In this document: piece by piece, positions 1 to 7,607 of the stretch | How the letters are laid out: each line of letters begins with the position of its first letter | Numbering within the stretch: the stretch's first letter is position 1 | Assembly (NCBI GenBank): GCA_964402925.1 | Contig: CAYOED010000008.1 | Coordinates: 1-64,000 of the forward strand | Reading direction: 5' to 3' | Origin: Suilimivivens sp964402925 | GTDB taxonomy: Bacteria; Bacillota; Clostridia; Lachnospirales; Lachnospiraceae | Length of the DNA: 64,000 bases | Program-made: the position numbers and the translations under genes | Notes under the pieces: model-generated | Seen by the model: the letters and a program-made list of their open reading frames with translations, nothing else | What the model was told of the DNA's origin: nothing | The model's database searches: none

Positions 1-2
1 TG

Positions 3-482
3 GAAGCGCAGTCAAGCTGGACGGTAAATATCTTAATCAGAATATTGTTGTATTTGGCACAGAGTTACCATGAATATTTTGAGCGAACCAGTCAGAGCCT
101 ATATAAGAGCAAGAAAGTAAAAATGCCAAAACCCGAATTATATGTGATATACACAGGCAACAAAGGCAGAAAACCCGATACAATATCTTTATCACAGGAG
201 TTTTTTGATGGTGCGGATATTGACATTGAGATAAAAGCCAAAGTGATCTATGAGAGCGACAAGGACAACATTATCAATGAATACATTGTTTTTTGCAAAG
301 TTTTTAATGAGCAGATTATGAGGACTTATACGAAAGACATTGAAAAGGAAACGGAAAGAAAGACAGCTGAAAAAATGATAAAAATGGGAAAATTATCACT
401 GGAAGAAATTGGTTTATGTGTTCCCACATTATCACTTGACGAATTAAAGGAACTTGAAACGGAGGTTATGCAGTTAGCATAA
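3..482 (+). CDS. Rpn-family PD-(D/E)XK nuclease/transposase, C-terminal part (5' end outside window)
   Basis: The reading frame is open from the first complete codon of the window to a TAA at 480-482, so this is the 3' part of a longer gene and not a gene starting at the TTG at 45. The opening residues EAQSSW fit the E-x-Q core of PD-(D/E)XK nucleases. The segment PELYVIYTG, the acidic helical middle and the C-terminal helix ending in LETEVMQLA are typical of Rpn (recombination-promoting nuclease, formerly transposase_31) proteins, which usually run about 290-350 aa. These proteins nick DNA and promote RecA-independent recombination; many copies per genome is the rule in Lachnospiraceae. A hairpin terminator follows at 516-560. 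Whether the missing half is intact cannot be seen. Confidence 0.75.
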   Translation, partial: EAQSSWTVNILIRILLYLAQSYHEYFERTSQSLYKSKKVKMPKPELYVIYTGNKGRKPDTISLSQEFFDGADIDIEIKAKVIYESDKDNIINEYIVFCKVFNEQIMRTYTKDIEKETERKTAEKMIKMGKLSLEEIGLCVPTLSLDELKELETEVMQLA

Positions 483-515
483 TCAGCAAACAACACAATA
501 TCAAAATAACAGCGT

Positions 516-560
516 AAAGGCGCATGGAAACAGTAAAATGTAAACCATGTGCCTTTTTTG
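516..560 (+). terminator. Intrinsic terminator after the Rpn-family gene
   Basis: A 12-bp stem (516-527 with 545-556, one G-U pair) closes a 17-nt loop and runs into six T residues at 554-559. It lies 34 bp after the Rpn stop codon, in the correct orientation. Confidence 0.7.
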
Positions 561-577
561 CGCTCAAAAGGAGGAAC

Positions 578-682
578 ATGAGCGACAATATTCAGACCAA
601 CACCACAGGGCGATTCATCCCCCATCCCCTTTTGACACCCCACCATTCAATAACAAAAAAACCAACTCACATGACGGCATGA
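578..682 (+). CDS. Possible 34-aa ORF or gene remnant
   Basis: ATG at 578 is preceded by a textbook ribosome-binding site (AAAGGAGG, 3 bases before the start). The frame runs 34 codons: MSDNIQTNTTGRF, then a His/Pro-rich tail, to a TGA at 680-682. The end overlaps the rpsT terminator hairpin, so the last codons are written in that palindrome. No family is recognised. It sits directly after the terminator of the Rpn gene and no clear promoter of its own is seen. A likely reading is the 5' stub of a gene lost by deletion or recombination. A real micropeptide is possible but less likely. Confidence 0.3.
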   Translation: MSDNIQTNTTGRFIPHPLLTPHHSITKKPTHMTA

Positions 683-690
683 GTTGGTTT
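654..690 (-). terminator. Intrinsic terminator of rpsT
   Basis: ACCAACTCA at 661-669 pairs with TGAGTTGGT at 680-688 around a 10-nt loop. On the minus strand the stem is followed by a run of Ts (complement of the A-run 655-661). It lies about 30 bp downstream of the rpsT stop codon. Confidence 0.8.
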
Positions 691-717
691 CACTATCTTC
701 TATATTAATACTTGAAA

Positions 718-981
718 TTAAGCCATCTTATTTACAGCCTGAGCCAAACGAGATACTTTTCTGGAAGCTGTGTTCTTATGATAAACACCTTTAGTAGCAG
801 CCTTATCGATTGTAGCTGTAGCAGCAACTAAAGCCTTAGCAGCAGCATCCTTATCATTTGCTTCAATAGCAGCGTTTACTTTCTTGACAGCAGTCTTCAC
901 GCCAGACCTGATTGCTTTATTTCTTTCAGCCTTGGTTCTGTTTACTAAAATTCTCTTCTTTGCAGATTTAATGTTAGCCAC
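718..981 (-). CDS. rpsT: 30S ribosomal protein S20
   Basis: Small basic protein of 87 aa beginning MANIKSAKKRILVNRTK. It matches S20 in length, in the Lys/Arg-rich N-terminal helix that contacts 16S rRNA, and in the Ala-rich helical remainder. S20 binds the 5' domain of 16S rRNA early in 30S assembly. The start is the GTG at 981-979, set by AGGAGG 8 nt upstream; a GTG three codons further up overlaps that ribosome-binding site and is rejected. It is a single-gene unit, the only minus-strand gene in the window, divergent from gpr, with its own strong promoter (1070-1098) and terminator (654-690). Confidence 0.97.
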   Translation of the reverse strand: MANIKSAKKRILVNRTKAERNKAIRSGVKTAVKKVNAAIEANDKDAAAKALVAATATIDKAATKGVYHKNTASRKVSRLAQAVNKMA

Positions 982-1069
982 GATGTACACCTCCTATTAT
1001 AATCACCATTGTTCAGGTGTTTCATTAAAGCCGGAGACACGGACGTTTTAATGTAAACACACGCATATT

Positions 1070-1098
1070 ATTTTATCCGTAAAAAGAGCATCTGTCAA
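1070..1098 (-). promoter_or_regulatory. Sigma-A-type promoter of rpsT
   Basis: On the minus strand TTGACA (1098-1093) and TAAAAT (1075-1070) are separated by 17 bp, a near-consensus housekeeping promoter. It implies an rpsT leader of roughly 80 nt, long enough for feedback control, although no known leader fold is recognised. Confidence 0.85.
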
Positions 1099-1177
1099 TA
1101 CATAATTGAAGAATATTTGGAAAATACTGTTTCTATGATTCACATGCAATGTCATGTAGGTAAAGTATGGAGGAGAA

Positions 1178-2086
1178 ATGAGCAATTTAAAAGTAAGGAC
1201 AGACTTAGCGCTTGAAGTACGGGAAAGCATGGAAGAAAATGCCGGAGAGTGCAGAGGAGTTTCGGTGGAAGAAGAGTATCGGGAAGAGAGTGAGCTGCGT
1301 ATCACAAAGGTGGTAATAGAGACCATGAACGGCGCTAAGGCAATGGGTAAGCCAATCGGCACATATATTACATTGGAAGCGCCTGCCATGGCACAGCCGG
1401 ATGAGGATTATCATGAGGAAATATCAGTGGAGCTGGCAAAGCAGCTTAGAAGTATTATTCCGGATATTGATAAGGAACTTTCGATTATGGTGGTAGGGCT
1501 TGGAAACAGAGATGTGACGGCGGACGCATTAGGACCGAATGTGGTGGATAATCTTACGATTACCAGACATATGGTGAAGGAATATGGAAAAGCAGCATTT
1601 AATAAGAAACGTGTGCACATGATCAGTGGCTTAGTACCGGGGGTCATGGCAAAGACCGGTATGGAATCTCAGGAAATCATTAAAGGGGTGGTGGAAAAGA
1701 CAAAGCCGGATGTGGTGGTGGTGATAGACGCGCTGGCAGCACGTTCTACAAAACGTCTTAACAGAACCATTCAGATTACAAACACCGGTATTCATCCGGG
1801 ATCAGGGGTGGGAAATCACAGGAATGCCATCACGGTGGAAGCGCTTGGGGTTCCAGTGATTGCGATTGGCGTCCCTACGGTAGTAGATGCGGCTACGATT
1901 GTAAGCGACGCATTTGAAAAAATGATGCGTCAGAGCGGTGAGGAGCCCTTGGAAATACAAGATGAGCTGCTTGCAGGCCTGGGCGAGCTATATAACATGT
2001 ATGTGACGGGAAAAGATGTGGACTATGAAATCAAACAGATTAGTCACATTATCTGTAATGCCTTAAACAGTGCACTTGAAATCTGA
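1178..2086 (+). CDS. gpr: GPR endopeptidase (germination protease)
   Basis: 302-aa protein that fits the spore protease GPR, which cleaves small acid-soluble spore proteins during germination to release amino acids and free the DNA. The start VRTDLALEV resembles both the autoprocessing region of the zymogen and the SASP cleavage sequence. The core GLGNRDVTADALGP carries the acidic residues implicated in catalysis, and VVVIDALAARS and HPGSGVGNHR are conserved family blocks. It is preceded by GGAGG and followed at once by spoIIP, the usual pairing in spore formers. GPR is normally made in the forespore under sigma-G; I could not identify a convincing sigma-G promoter upstream. Confidence 0.95.
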   Translation: MSNLKVRTDLALEVRESMEENAGECRGVSVEEEYREESELRITKVVIETMNGAKAMGKPIGTYITLEAPAMAQPDEDYHEEISVELAKQLRSIIPDIDKELSIMVVGLGNRDVTADALGPNVVDNLTITRHMVKEYGKAAFNKKRVHMISGLVPGVMAKTGMESQEIIKGVVEKTKPDVVVVIDALAARSTKRLNRTIQITNTGIHPGSGVGNHRNAITVEALGVPVIAIGVPTVVDAATIVSDAFEKMMRQSGEEPLEIQDELLAGLGELYNMYVTGKDVDYEIKQISHIICNALNSALEI

Positions 2087-2180
2087 GTTAAATGCCTATG
2101 CAGGCATGTCCCTTAGCCTTGATGTCGGCGGGAATGAATGCGGGTGGATAAGCATATACTTCCATAGTGGGGTGCTTGTC

Positions 2181-3506
2181 GTGACAATCAAAAAATGGAA
2201 ATCAGTTATAAAAAAGTGGGGGATATTGGTGATGCTGTCAGCATGCGGCATATGCGGCATGGTCAGTTTTTTAAAAAATGCAGAGACGGGCAGCGATGCC
2301 ACCCCCAGATGGCAGAAGAATACAGCCGCTTTTTTAAACAGGCAGATGGAACAGGAATTTTTTCAGATACCCAGATATCTGGAAGATGGTAAGGAGGATG
2401 AGATGCTTCCGGTGATGGAGCAGCTTATGGCACGGCAGTTCCTGTTCTATGACTATGCGGCTTTTATAAAGGAACCGGAAATAGAGCAGGAGGATTCCTT
2501 GATGGCAGAGTTGATTGGACAGCAGGAGGGGACGGATGAAGATTATAAAAACATAGATGAGGAACATTTAGATTATGGAGATGATGCACTGCATATTGAA
2601 AAAAGCGTATTGGAAGAGATGGAGCGGGAAAATAGTCTGCATAGCGGCGAGGCGGGGGAAATTTTGAATCAGGAGGCGGAAAGCGGAAATCAGCAAGAAG
2701 GAAGTTCTTTCAAAGGCGAGTTTGAAGCTGCATCTTATCCTGCTTATACATATGATTGGTCTGAAAAATGGGATTACGAGGCTTTGCTGTCTAATTTCTA
2801 CGCAGTGGACAATTCCACTTTGCTGAAAGAAGAATATGTAAATCTAAATGAATTATTATATCAGGATTTAACTGTAGACAAAGAGGCGGATGGTCCCCAG
2901 ATTTTAATTTATCACACTCATTCCAGAGAAAGTTTTGCTGACTCAGTGCCTGGGGATCCTTCCACTACAATCGTGGGGGCGGGGGATAAACTGGCAGATC
3001 TTTTGCAGAATAAATATGGGTTCAAGGTGCTTCATCATACAGGGGAATATGACAGTGTAAGGGATGATGCTTACAATGAATCACTGCCCGCAATCACACA
3101 GATTCTGGAAGAAAATCCTACCATTGAGGTTGTGATCGATCTTCATCGGGATGCAGTGTCTGGAGACAGAAAACTGGTCATGGATCTGCAGGGACGTCCT
3201 ACAGCAAGATTCATGTTCTTTAATGGATTAAGCTATAGCCGTAAAAGCGGCGACATCACCTATCTTGAAAATCCTTACATACAGGATAATCTTGCATTTT
3301 CATTCCAGGCCCAGGTGGCAGCCAATGAATACTATCCGGGAATTGCAAGGAAAGTATACCTTAAGGCATACCGGTTCAACATGCATTTAAAGCCCAAGAG
3401 TATGTTAATCGAACTGGGTGCCCAGAACAATACGGTGGAGGAAATTATGAACGCCTGTGATCCACTGGCGCATATCCTAGCCATTGTCTTAGGGGATGGG
3501 ATGTGA
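2181..3506 (+). CDS. spoIIP: Stage II sporulation protein P
   Basis: Peptidoglycan amidase/endopeptidase of the DMP complex (SpoIID-M-P), which thins septal peptidoglycan so that the mother cell can engulf the forespore. A membrane anchor lies near residues 10-32. A long acidic Glu/Gln-rich linker follows, then the SpoIIP catalytic domain with IYHTHSRESF, VIDLHRDAVSG and the final IELGAQNNT block, which hold the predicted zinc-binding His and Glu residues. I start at GTG 2181 (441 aa), because the frame further up to GTG 2070 overlaps gpr and encodes nothing family-like. The ribosome-binding site is weak (GTGGGGTG), so the start is uncertain. In most relatives sigma-E controls the gene. Confidence 0.93.
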   Translation: MTIKKWKSVIKKWGILVMLSACGICGMVSFLKNAETGSDATPRWQKNTAAFLNRQMEQEFFQIPRYLEDGKEDEMLPVMEQLMARQFLFYDYAAFIKEPEIEQEDSLMAELIGQQEGTDEDYKNIDEEHLDYGDDALHIEKSVLEEMERENSLHSGEAGEILNQEAESGNQQEGSSFKGEFEAASYPAYTYDWSEKWDYEALLSNFYAVDNSTLLKEEYVNLNELLYQDLTVDKEADGPQILIYHTHSRESFADSVPGDPSTTIVGAGDKLADLLQNKYGFKVLHHTGEYDSVRDDAYNESLPAITQILEENPTIEVVIDLHRDAVSGDRKLVMDLQGRPTARFMFFNGLSYSRKSGDITYLENPYIQDNLAFSFQAQVAANEYYPGIARKVYLKAYRFNMHLKPKSMLIELGAQNNTVEEIMNACDPLAHILAIVLGDGM

Positions 3507-3512
3507 TATGAT
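3484..3512 (+). promoter_or_regulatory. Sigma-A-type promoter of lepA
   Basis: TTGTCT (3484-3489), a 17-bp spacer and TATGAT (3507-3512) with an extended TGA in front. It overlaps the 3' end of spoIIP, so lepA-hemW can be expressed in vegetative cells independently of the sporulation genes upstream. Confidence 0.65.
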
Positions 3513-3562
3513 GTAATATAAAAGCGCATGAAAATACATATCAGATACTTAGGGAGGTACCT

Positions 3563-5377
3563 ATGGCAAACATAGATCAAAGTAAAATCAGAAACTTCTG
3601 CATTGTGGCACACATTGATCACGGCAAGTCCACACTGGCGGATAGAATCATAGAGAAAACAGGACTTTTGACCAGCAGAGAGATGCAGGCACAGGTTCTT
3701 GATAATATGGAATTGGAGAGAGAGCGGGGCATTACGATTAAAGCGCAGACAGTCCGTACCATTTATAAGGCAAAGGATGGAGAAGAGTATATCCTGAATC
3801 TGATCGATACGCCGGGGCATGTGGACTTTAATTATGAAGTCAGCAGAAGCCTGGCAGCATGTGACGGTGCGATTCTGGTAGTGGATGCGGCCCAGGGGAT
3901 AGAAGCCCAGACGCTTGCGAATGTGTATCTTGCGCTTGACCATAATCTTGAGGTGTTTCCTGTTATCAATAAGATAGATCTTCCCAGTGCGGAACCTGAC
4001 AGGGTAAAGAACGAAATTGAGGATGTGATTGGAATCGAAGCCCAGGATGCACCTTTGATCTCTGCTAAAAACGGTATTGGAATCGATGAGGTATTGGAAG
4101 CCGTAGTGCAGAAGATTCCGTCACCTGACGGCAGCCCGAATAATCCGCTTAAGGCGCTTATCTTTGATTCGTTGTATGATTCCTATAAGGGAGTCATAGT
4201 TTTCTGCCGCGTGATGGAAGGAAAAGTGGCGAAGGGGACGAGTATTTTGATGATGGCTACCGGCGCTAAGGCGGATGTAGTGGAGGTTGGATATTTCGGG
4301 GCAGGCCAGTTTATTCCCTGTGAAGAACTTTCGGCAGGTATGGTGGGCTATATTACTGCTTCCATAAAAAACGTAAAGGATACAGCGGTGGGAGATACTA
4401 TTACAGATGCCAAAAACCCCTGCGACGAGCCTCTGCCGGGATATAAGAAGGTAAATTCCATGGTATATTGCGGTGTATATCCGGCAGATGGGGCAAAATA
4501 TCCCGATTTAAGAGATGCGCTTGAAAAACTCCAGTTAAATGATGCGTCTTTGCGCTATGAGCCGGAAACATCCATAGCGCTTGGTTTTGGGTTCCGCTGC
4601 GGCTTTTTGGGACTGCTGCATCTGGAAATCATTCAGGAACGTCTGGAACGGGAGTATAATCTGGATTTGGTGACAACCGCACCAGGTGTTATTTATAAAG
4701 TGCATAAGACCGACGGCGATGTGATAGAACTTACCAATCCATCCAATCTGCCTGACCCTTCAGAAATCGAGTTTATGGAGGAACCGGTGGTGTCAGCAGA
4801 AATCATGGTCACCACAGAGTTCATCGGTTCCATTATGGAACTCTGTCAGGAGCGCCGGGGCAGATATCTTGGTATGGAATATATGGAAGAAACCAGAGCG
4901 CTTTTGAAATATGAGCTTCCGCTGAATGAAATTATTTATGATTTCTTTGATGCGCTCAAGTCCCGCTCCAGAGGATACGCCTCTTTTGATTATGAATTAA
5001 AGGGATATGAGCAGTCAGAGCTTGTCAAACTGGACATATTGATTAACAAGGAAGAAGTGGACGCGCTTTCCTTTATTGTTCATAAGGACAGTGCCTATGA
5101 AAGAGGCAGGAAAATGTGCGAAAAGCTGAAGGACGAAATACCAAGGCATCTGTTTGAAATTCCCATACAGGCGGCGATCGGAGGAAAGGTCATTGCCAGG
5201 GAAACGGTCAAAGCCATGCGCAAGGACGTGCTTGCGAAATGCTACGGCGGTGACATTACCCGTAAAAAGAAACTTCTGGAAAAGCAGAAAGAGGGAAAGA
5301 AGCGTATGCGTCAGATTGGCAGCGTGGAAATCCCGCAGAAAGCTTTTATGAGTGTGCTAAAGCTGGATGACAAGTAG
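3563..5377 (+). CDS. lepA: Elongation factor 4 (LepA), ribosome-associated GTPase
   Basis: 604 aa, the normal length. N-terminal GTPase domain with AHIDHGKST (G1), RGITIKAQT (switch I), DTPGHVDF (G3) and NKIDLP (G4), then domain II, the two EF-G-like domains and the LepA-specific C-terminal domain (KKLLEKQKEGKKRMR onwards). EF4 acts on ribosomes, with proposed roles in back-translocation and initiation or biogenesis. The ATG has GGGAGG upstream. It is followed 9 bp later by hemW, the classical lepA-hemW gene order of Firmicutes. Confidence 0.98.
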   Translation: MANIDQSKIRNFCIVAHIDHGKSTLADRIIEKTGLLTSREMQAQVLDNMELERERGITIKAQTVRTIYKAKDGEEYILNLIDTPGHVDFNYEVSRSLAACDGAILVVDAAQGIEAQTLANVYLALDHNLEVFPVINKIDLPSAEPDRVKNEIEDVIGIEAQDAPLISAKNGIGIDEVLEAVVQKIPSPDGSPNNPLKALIFDSLYDSYKGVIVFCRVMEGKVAKGTSILMMATGAKADVVEVGYFGAGQFIPCEELSAGMVGYITASIKNVKDTAVGDTITDAKNPCDEPLPGYKKVNSMVYCGVYPADGAKYPDLRDALEKLQLNDASLRYEPETSIALGFGFRCGFLGLLHLEIIQERLEREYNLDLVTTAPGVIYKVHKTDGDVIELTNPSNLPDPSEIEFMEEPVVSAEIMVTTEFIGSIMELCQERRGRYLGMEYMEETRALLKYELPLNEIIYDFFDALKSRSRGYASFDYELKGYEQSELVKLDILINKEEVDALSFIVHKDSAYERGRKMCEKLKDEIPRHLFEIPIQAAIGGKVIARETVKAMRKDVLAKCYGGDITRKKKLLEKQKEGKKRMRQIGSVEIPQKAFMSVLKLDDK

Positions 5378-5386
5378 GGCGGCGTC

Positions 5387-6592
5387 ATGATTGAAAAAAG
5401 CATCCGTAAGACACTTGGCATTTATATTCACATACCCTTTTGCGTTCGGAAGTGCTTGTATTGTGATTTCCTTTCAGCACCGGCAGGCGAAGAGGAAATG
5501 GAGCGATACGTAACAGCCCTCACAAGAGAAATCAGAGAAGAAAGCCGCAATTATACAGAGGATATTGTAAAGTCGGTTTTTATGGGGGGAGGGACTCCCT
5601 CCCTTCTTTCGGCGGAAAGCATGGTAAAGATACTTAATACAGTATACGACTGTTTCAATCTGGATGAAGCATGTGAAATTTCCATGGAAGTCAATCCCGG
5701 AACGGTCACACCTGACAAGCTTTCATCCTGGCAAAAGAGTGGGGTGAACAGGCTCAGCCTAGGTTTACAATCTACAGTTGACAGTGAACTGAAAGCGCTT
5801 GGAAGAATTCATACCAGCAAAGATTTCTTTGACACCTATGAACTTGCAGTTAAAACAGGATTTAATAATATAAATATTGACTTGATGTCTGCAATACCGG
5901 GACAGACTTTGGAGACTTATCTTAATACATTGAGAAGAGTGACCAGTTTGCAGCCGATGCCCACCCATATTTCTTCGTACAGTCTTATGATTGAAGAAGG
6001 AACTCCTTTTTATGAGAACCCGCCTGTGCTCCCAGATGAAGATTGCGAAAGAGAAATGTATAAAATTACAGGCGATTTCTTAACGAACCTAGGTTATCGC
6101 CAATATGAAATTTCAAATTACGCCCTTCCCGGATATGAATGCATTCACAACAAACGTTACTGGGAAAGAGGAAATTACGTAGGCTTCGGTATCGGAGCCG
6201 CTTCAATGGTAGACAACGAAAGATTCCAAAACACAAACAATATCGCGCGTTATTTCAACTTCTATTTACAGGACAAGGAAAACATACAAAAGAAAGAAGA
6301 AACCGCTATCAAGAATGAAGGAATAAAAGAAGCAAGACAGACGCTATCGAGACAGGAACAGATGGCAGAATTCATGTTCCTAGGGCTCCGAATGATAAAA
6401 GGAGTAAGCAGTCGTGAATTTTACCATAGTTTCGGAGTCACAATCAATCAGGTATATCCAGGAATTGTTGAAGACTTTTGCCAAAAAGGTCTGCTTGAAA
6501 GAACACTGGATCCAGAAACAAGAGACATAAGAATTGCACTCACACAAAGAGGCATCGATGTAAGTAATGTAGTAATGGCACAGTTCCTGTAA
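5387..6592 (+). CDS. hemW: HemW, radical SAM heme chaperone (formerly HemN-like)
   Basis: 401-aa radical SAM protein. The CxxxCxxC cluster motif is at residues 19-26 (CVRKCLYC) and lacks the extra N-terminal Cys of true HemN, which separates HemW from coproporphyrinogen dehydrogenase. GGGTPS and SLGLQS are further SAM-domain blocks, and a HemN C-terminal domain closes the protein. HemW binds heme and hands it to acceptor proteins. It lies directly behind lepA. The 3' half (after about 5800) reads differently from the 5' half, with more AAC, TTC, TAC and ACA codons and fewer GG-rich codons, so the gene may be a recombination mosaic. Confidence 0.94.
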   Translation: MIEKSIRKTLGIYIHIPFCVRKCLYCDFLSAPAGEEEMERYVTALTREIREESRNYTEDIVKSVFMGGGTPSLLSAESMVKILNTVYDCFNLDEACEISMEVNPGTVTPDKLSSWQKSGVNRLSLGLQSTVDSELKALGRIHTSKDFFDTYELAVKTGFNNINIDLMSAIPGQTLETYLNTLRRVTSLQPMPTHISSYSLMIEEGTPFYENPPVLPDEDCEREMYKITGDFLTNLGYRQYEISNYALPGYECIHNKRYWERGNYVGFGIGAASMVDNERFQNTNNIARYFNFYLQDKENIQKKEETAIKNEGIKEARQTLSRQEQMAEFMFLGLRMIKGVSSREFYHSFGVTINQVYPGIVEDFCQKGLLERTLDPETRDIRIALTQRGIDVSNVVMAQFL

Positions 6593-6620
6593 CGAGTTTT
6601 TTTCATAAGTTAGCCAACAA

Positions 6621-6771
6621 CACAGCTTGGTCAAGAAAGATATTCCATAAGGAGTCCCTTGAAAAGCGCCGGTGCTTGGCGAGGTTCTATCGAGCCTAGC
6701 ACTCCGCTGCGCTTTTCACGGAGCGAGAGCGTGACGACGTTGGAATATCTTTCTTGACCAAGCGTCCTGTG
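6621..6771 (+). repeat. Three-tier inverted-repeat (MITE-like) element between hemW and sigK
   Basis: A perfect 23-bp inverted repeat (6625-6647 with 6741-6763) encloses a perfect 9-bp pair (6661-6669 with 6709-6717), which encloses an imperfect 9-bp pair (6672-6680 with 6694-6702). The outer arms can be extended by CACA/TGTG at 6621-6624 and 6768-6771 across a bulge. There is no reading frame inside. The architecture suits a non-autonomous palindromic transposable element or dispersed intergenic repeat. A structured RNA is possible. It occupies most of the 300-bp hemW-sigK gap; the rest holds the sigK promoter. Confidence 0.6.
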
Positions 6772-6793
6772 AACACCAAGAAACAATCCGGGA

Positions 6794-6822
6794 TTGCTTT
6801 TTGATGTGCAAATTTGTATAAT
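6794..6822 (+). promoter_or_regulatory. Sigma-A-like promoter upstream of sigK
   Basis: TTGCTT (6794-6799), a 17-bp spacer and a perfect TATAAT (6817-6822), about 70 bp before the sigK start. This is unexpected for a gene normally read by sigma-E/SpoIIID. A CATAGAAT at about 6859 resembles a sigma-E -10 box but lacks a matching -35. Confidence 0.55.
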
Positions 6823-6892
6823 AAGTTTGTTGGAAAGGCACTAGAGCGCTTTTGAGGTCATAGAATAATAAAAACGACTTTGGGGGCGCCCT

Positions 6893-7525
6893 TTGAAAAC
6901 CTTTCAGAAACCTTTAACAGCAGCGGAGGAAGCCCATTATATACAGGTGCTGCAGAGGGGAGACAGTGACGAAGCTGCTGCGGCAAGAGAAATCTTGATT
7001 GAACGGAATCTCCGCCTGGTAGCCCACATTGCCAAAAAATATCAAAATGTTGATGAGGACATGGAAGATCTGATATCCATAGGAACGATTGGTCTTATTA
7101 AGGCAATTTCTTCATTTGACGCGGGGAAAGGAAAACTCAGTACTTATGCTTCCAGATGCATCGATAATGAACTGTTGATGCTGCTCCGGTCGAAGAAAAA
7201 GAGCAGAGGAGAAGTATCTTTATTTGAGCCAATTGGTACAGATAAGGAAGGAAATGAAATCAATCTGCTGGATATCATAGAGCATGAGCAGGAAGATATT
7301 ACAGAGCAGATGGAATTATATGAAAATACCAAAAAACTGGTAAAGCTGCTGGATGAAGTGTTAAGCGACAGAGAGCGGGAGATTATTTATCTTAGATACG
7401 GACTATTGACAGGAAAAGAAGTTACCCAGCGGGAAATCGGAGAGCTTCTTCATATTTCCAGGAGTTACGTTTCACGTATAGAAAAAAGGGCATTGCTGAA
7501 GCTGCGTGAAGGATTTACAGTCTGA
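6893..7525 (+). CDS. sigK: RNA polymerase sporulation sigma factor sigma-K (no pro-sequence)
   Basis: 210-aa sigma-70 family protein with region 2 (NLRLVAHIAKKY, DLISIGTIGLIKAI, YASRCIDNE) and region 4 (EREIIYLRYGL, ISRSYVSRIEKRALLKL), closest in pattern to sigma-K. Sigma-K drives late mother-cell transcription of coat and cortex genes. The frame opens at TTG 6893 and an in-frame stop lies 21 bp upstream. The product therefore begins at FQKPLTAAEE, equivalent to mature Bacillus sigma-K, and lacks the 20-residue pro-peptide, as in Clostridioides difficile. The gene is uninterrupted, with no skin element. A GGGGG patch is the only candidate ribosome-binding site. pilT follows about 80 bp downstream. 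Confidence 0.9.
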   Translation: MKTFQKPLTAAEEAHYIQVLQRGDSDEAAAAREILIERNLRLVAHIAKKYQNVDEDMEDLISIGTIGLIKAISSFDAGKGKLSTYASRCIDNELLMLLRSKKKSRGEVSLFEPIGTDKEGNEINLLDIIEHEQEDITEQMELYENTKKLVKLLDEVLSDREREIIYLRYGLLTGKEVTQREIGELLHISRSYVSRIEKRALLKLREGFTV

Positions 7526-7607
7526 GGCAGAAAGGAAGTGCTCAGAGAATATGCCTTTGGCAGACAAAATGTAATAGATGCCAAAGAAGAAAGTTGAGGT
7601 TTTTAAG

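Noticed and set aside
2070..2180. N-terminal extension of SpoIIP from GTG 2070
   Set aside because: Overlaps gpr and encodes residues unlike the family; a start at 2181 puts the membrane anchor at the N-terminus.
3332..3943. 203-codon minus-strand ORF
   Set aside because: Antisense to spoIIP and lepA; no recognisable family or ribosome-binding site.
6855..6870. Sigma-E -10 like CATAGAAT before sigK
   Set aside because: No matching -35 element at the right distance; not enough to call a promoter.
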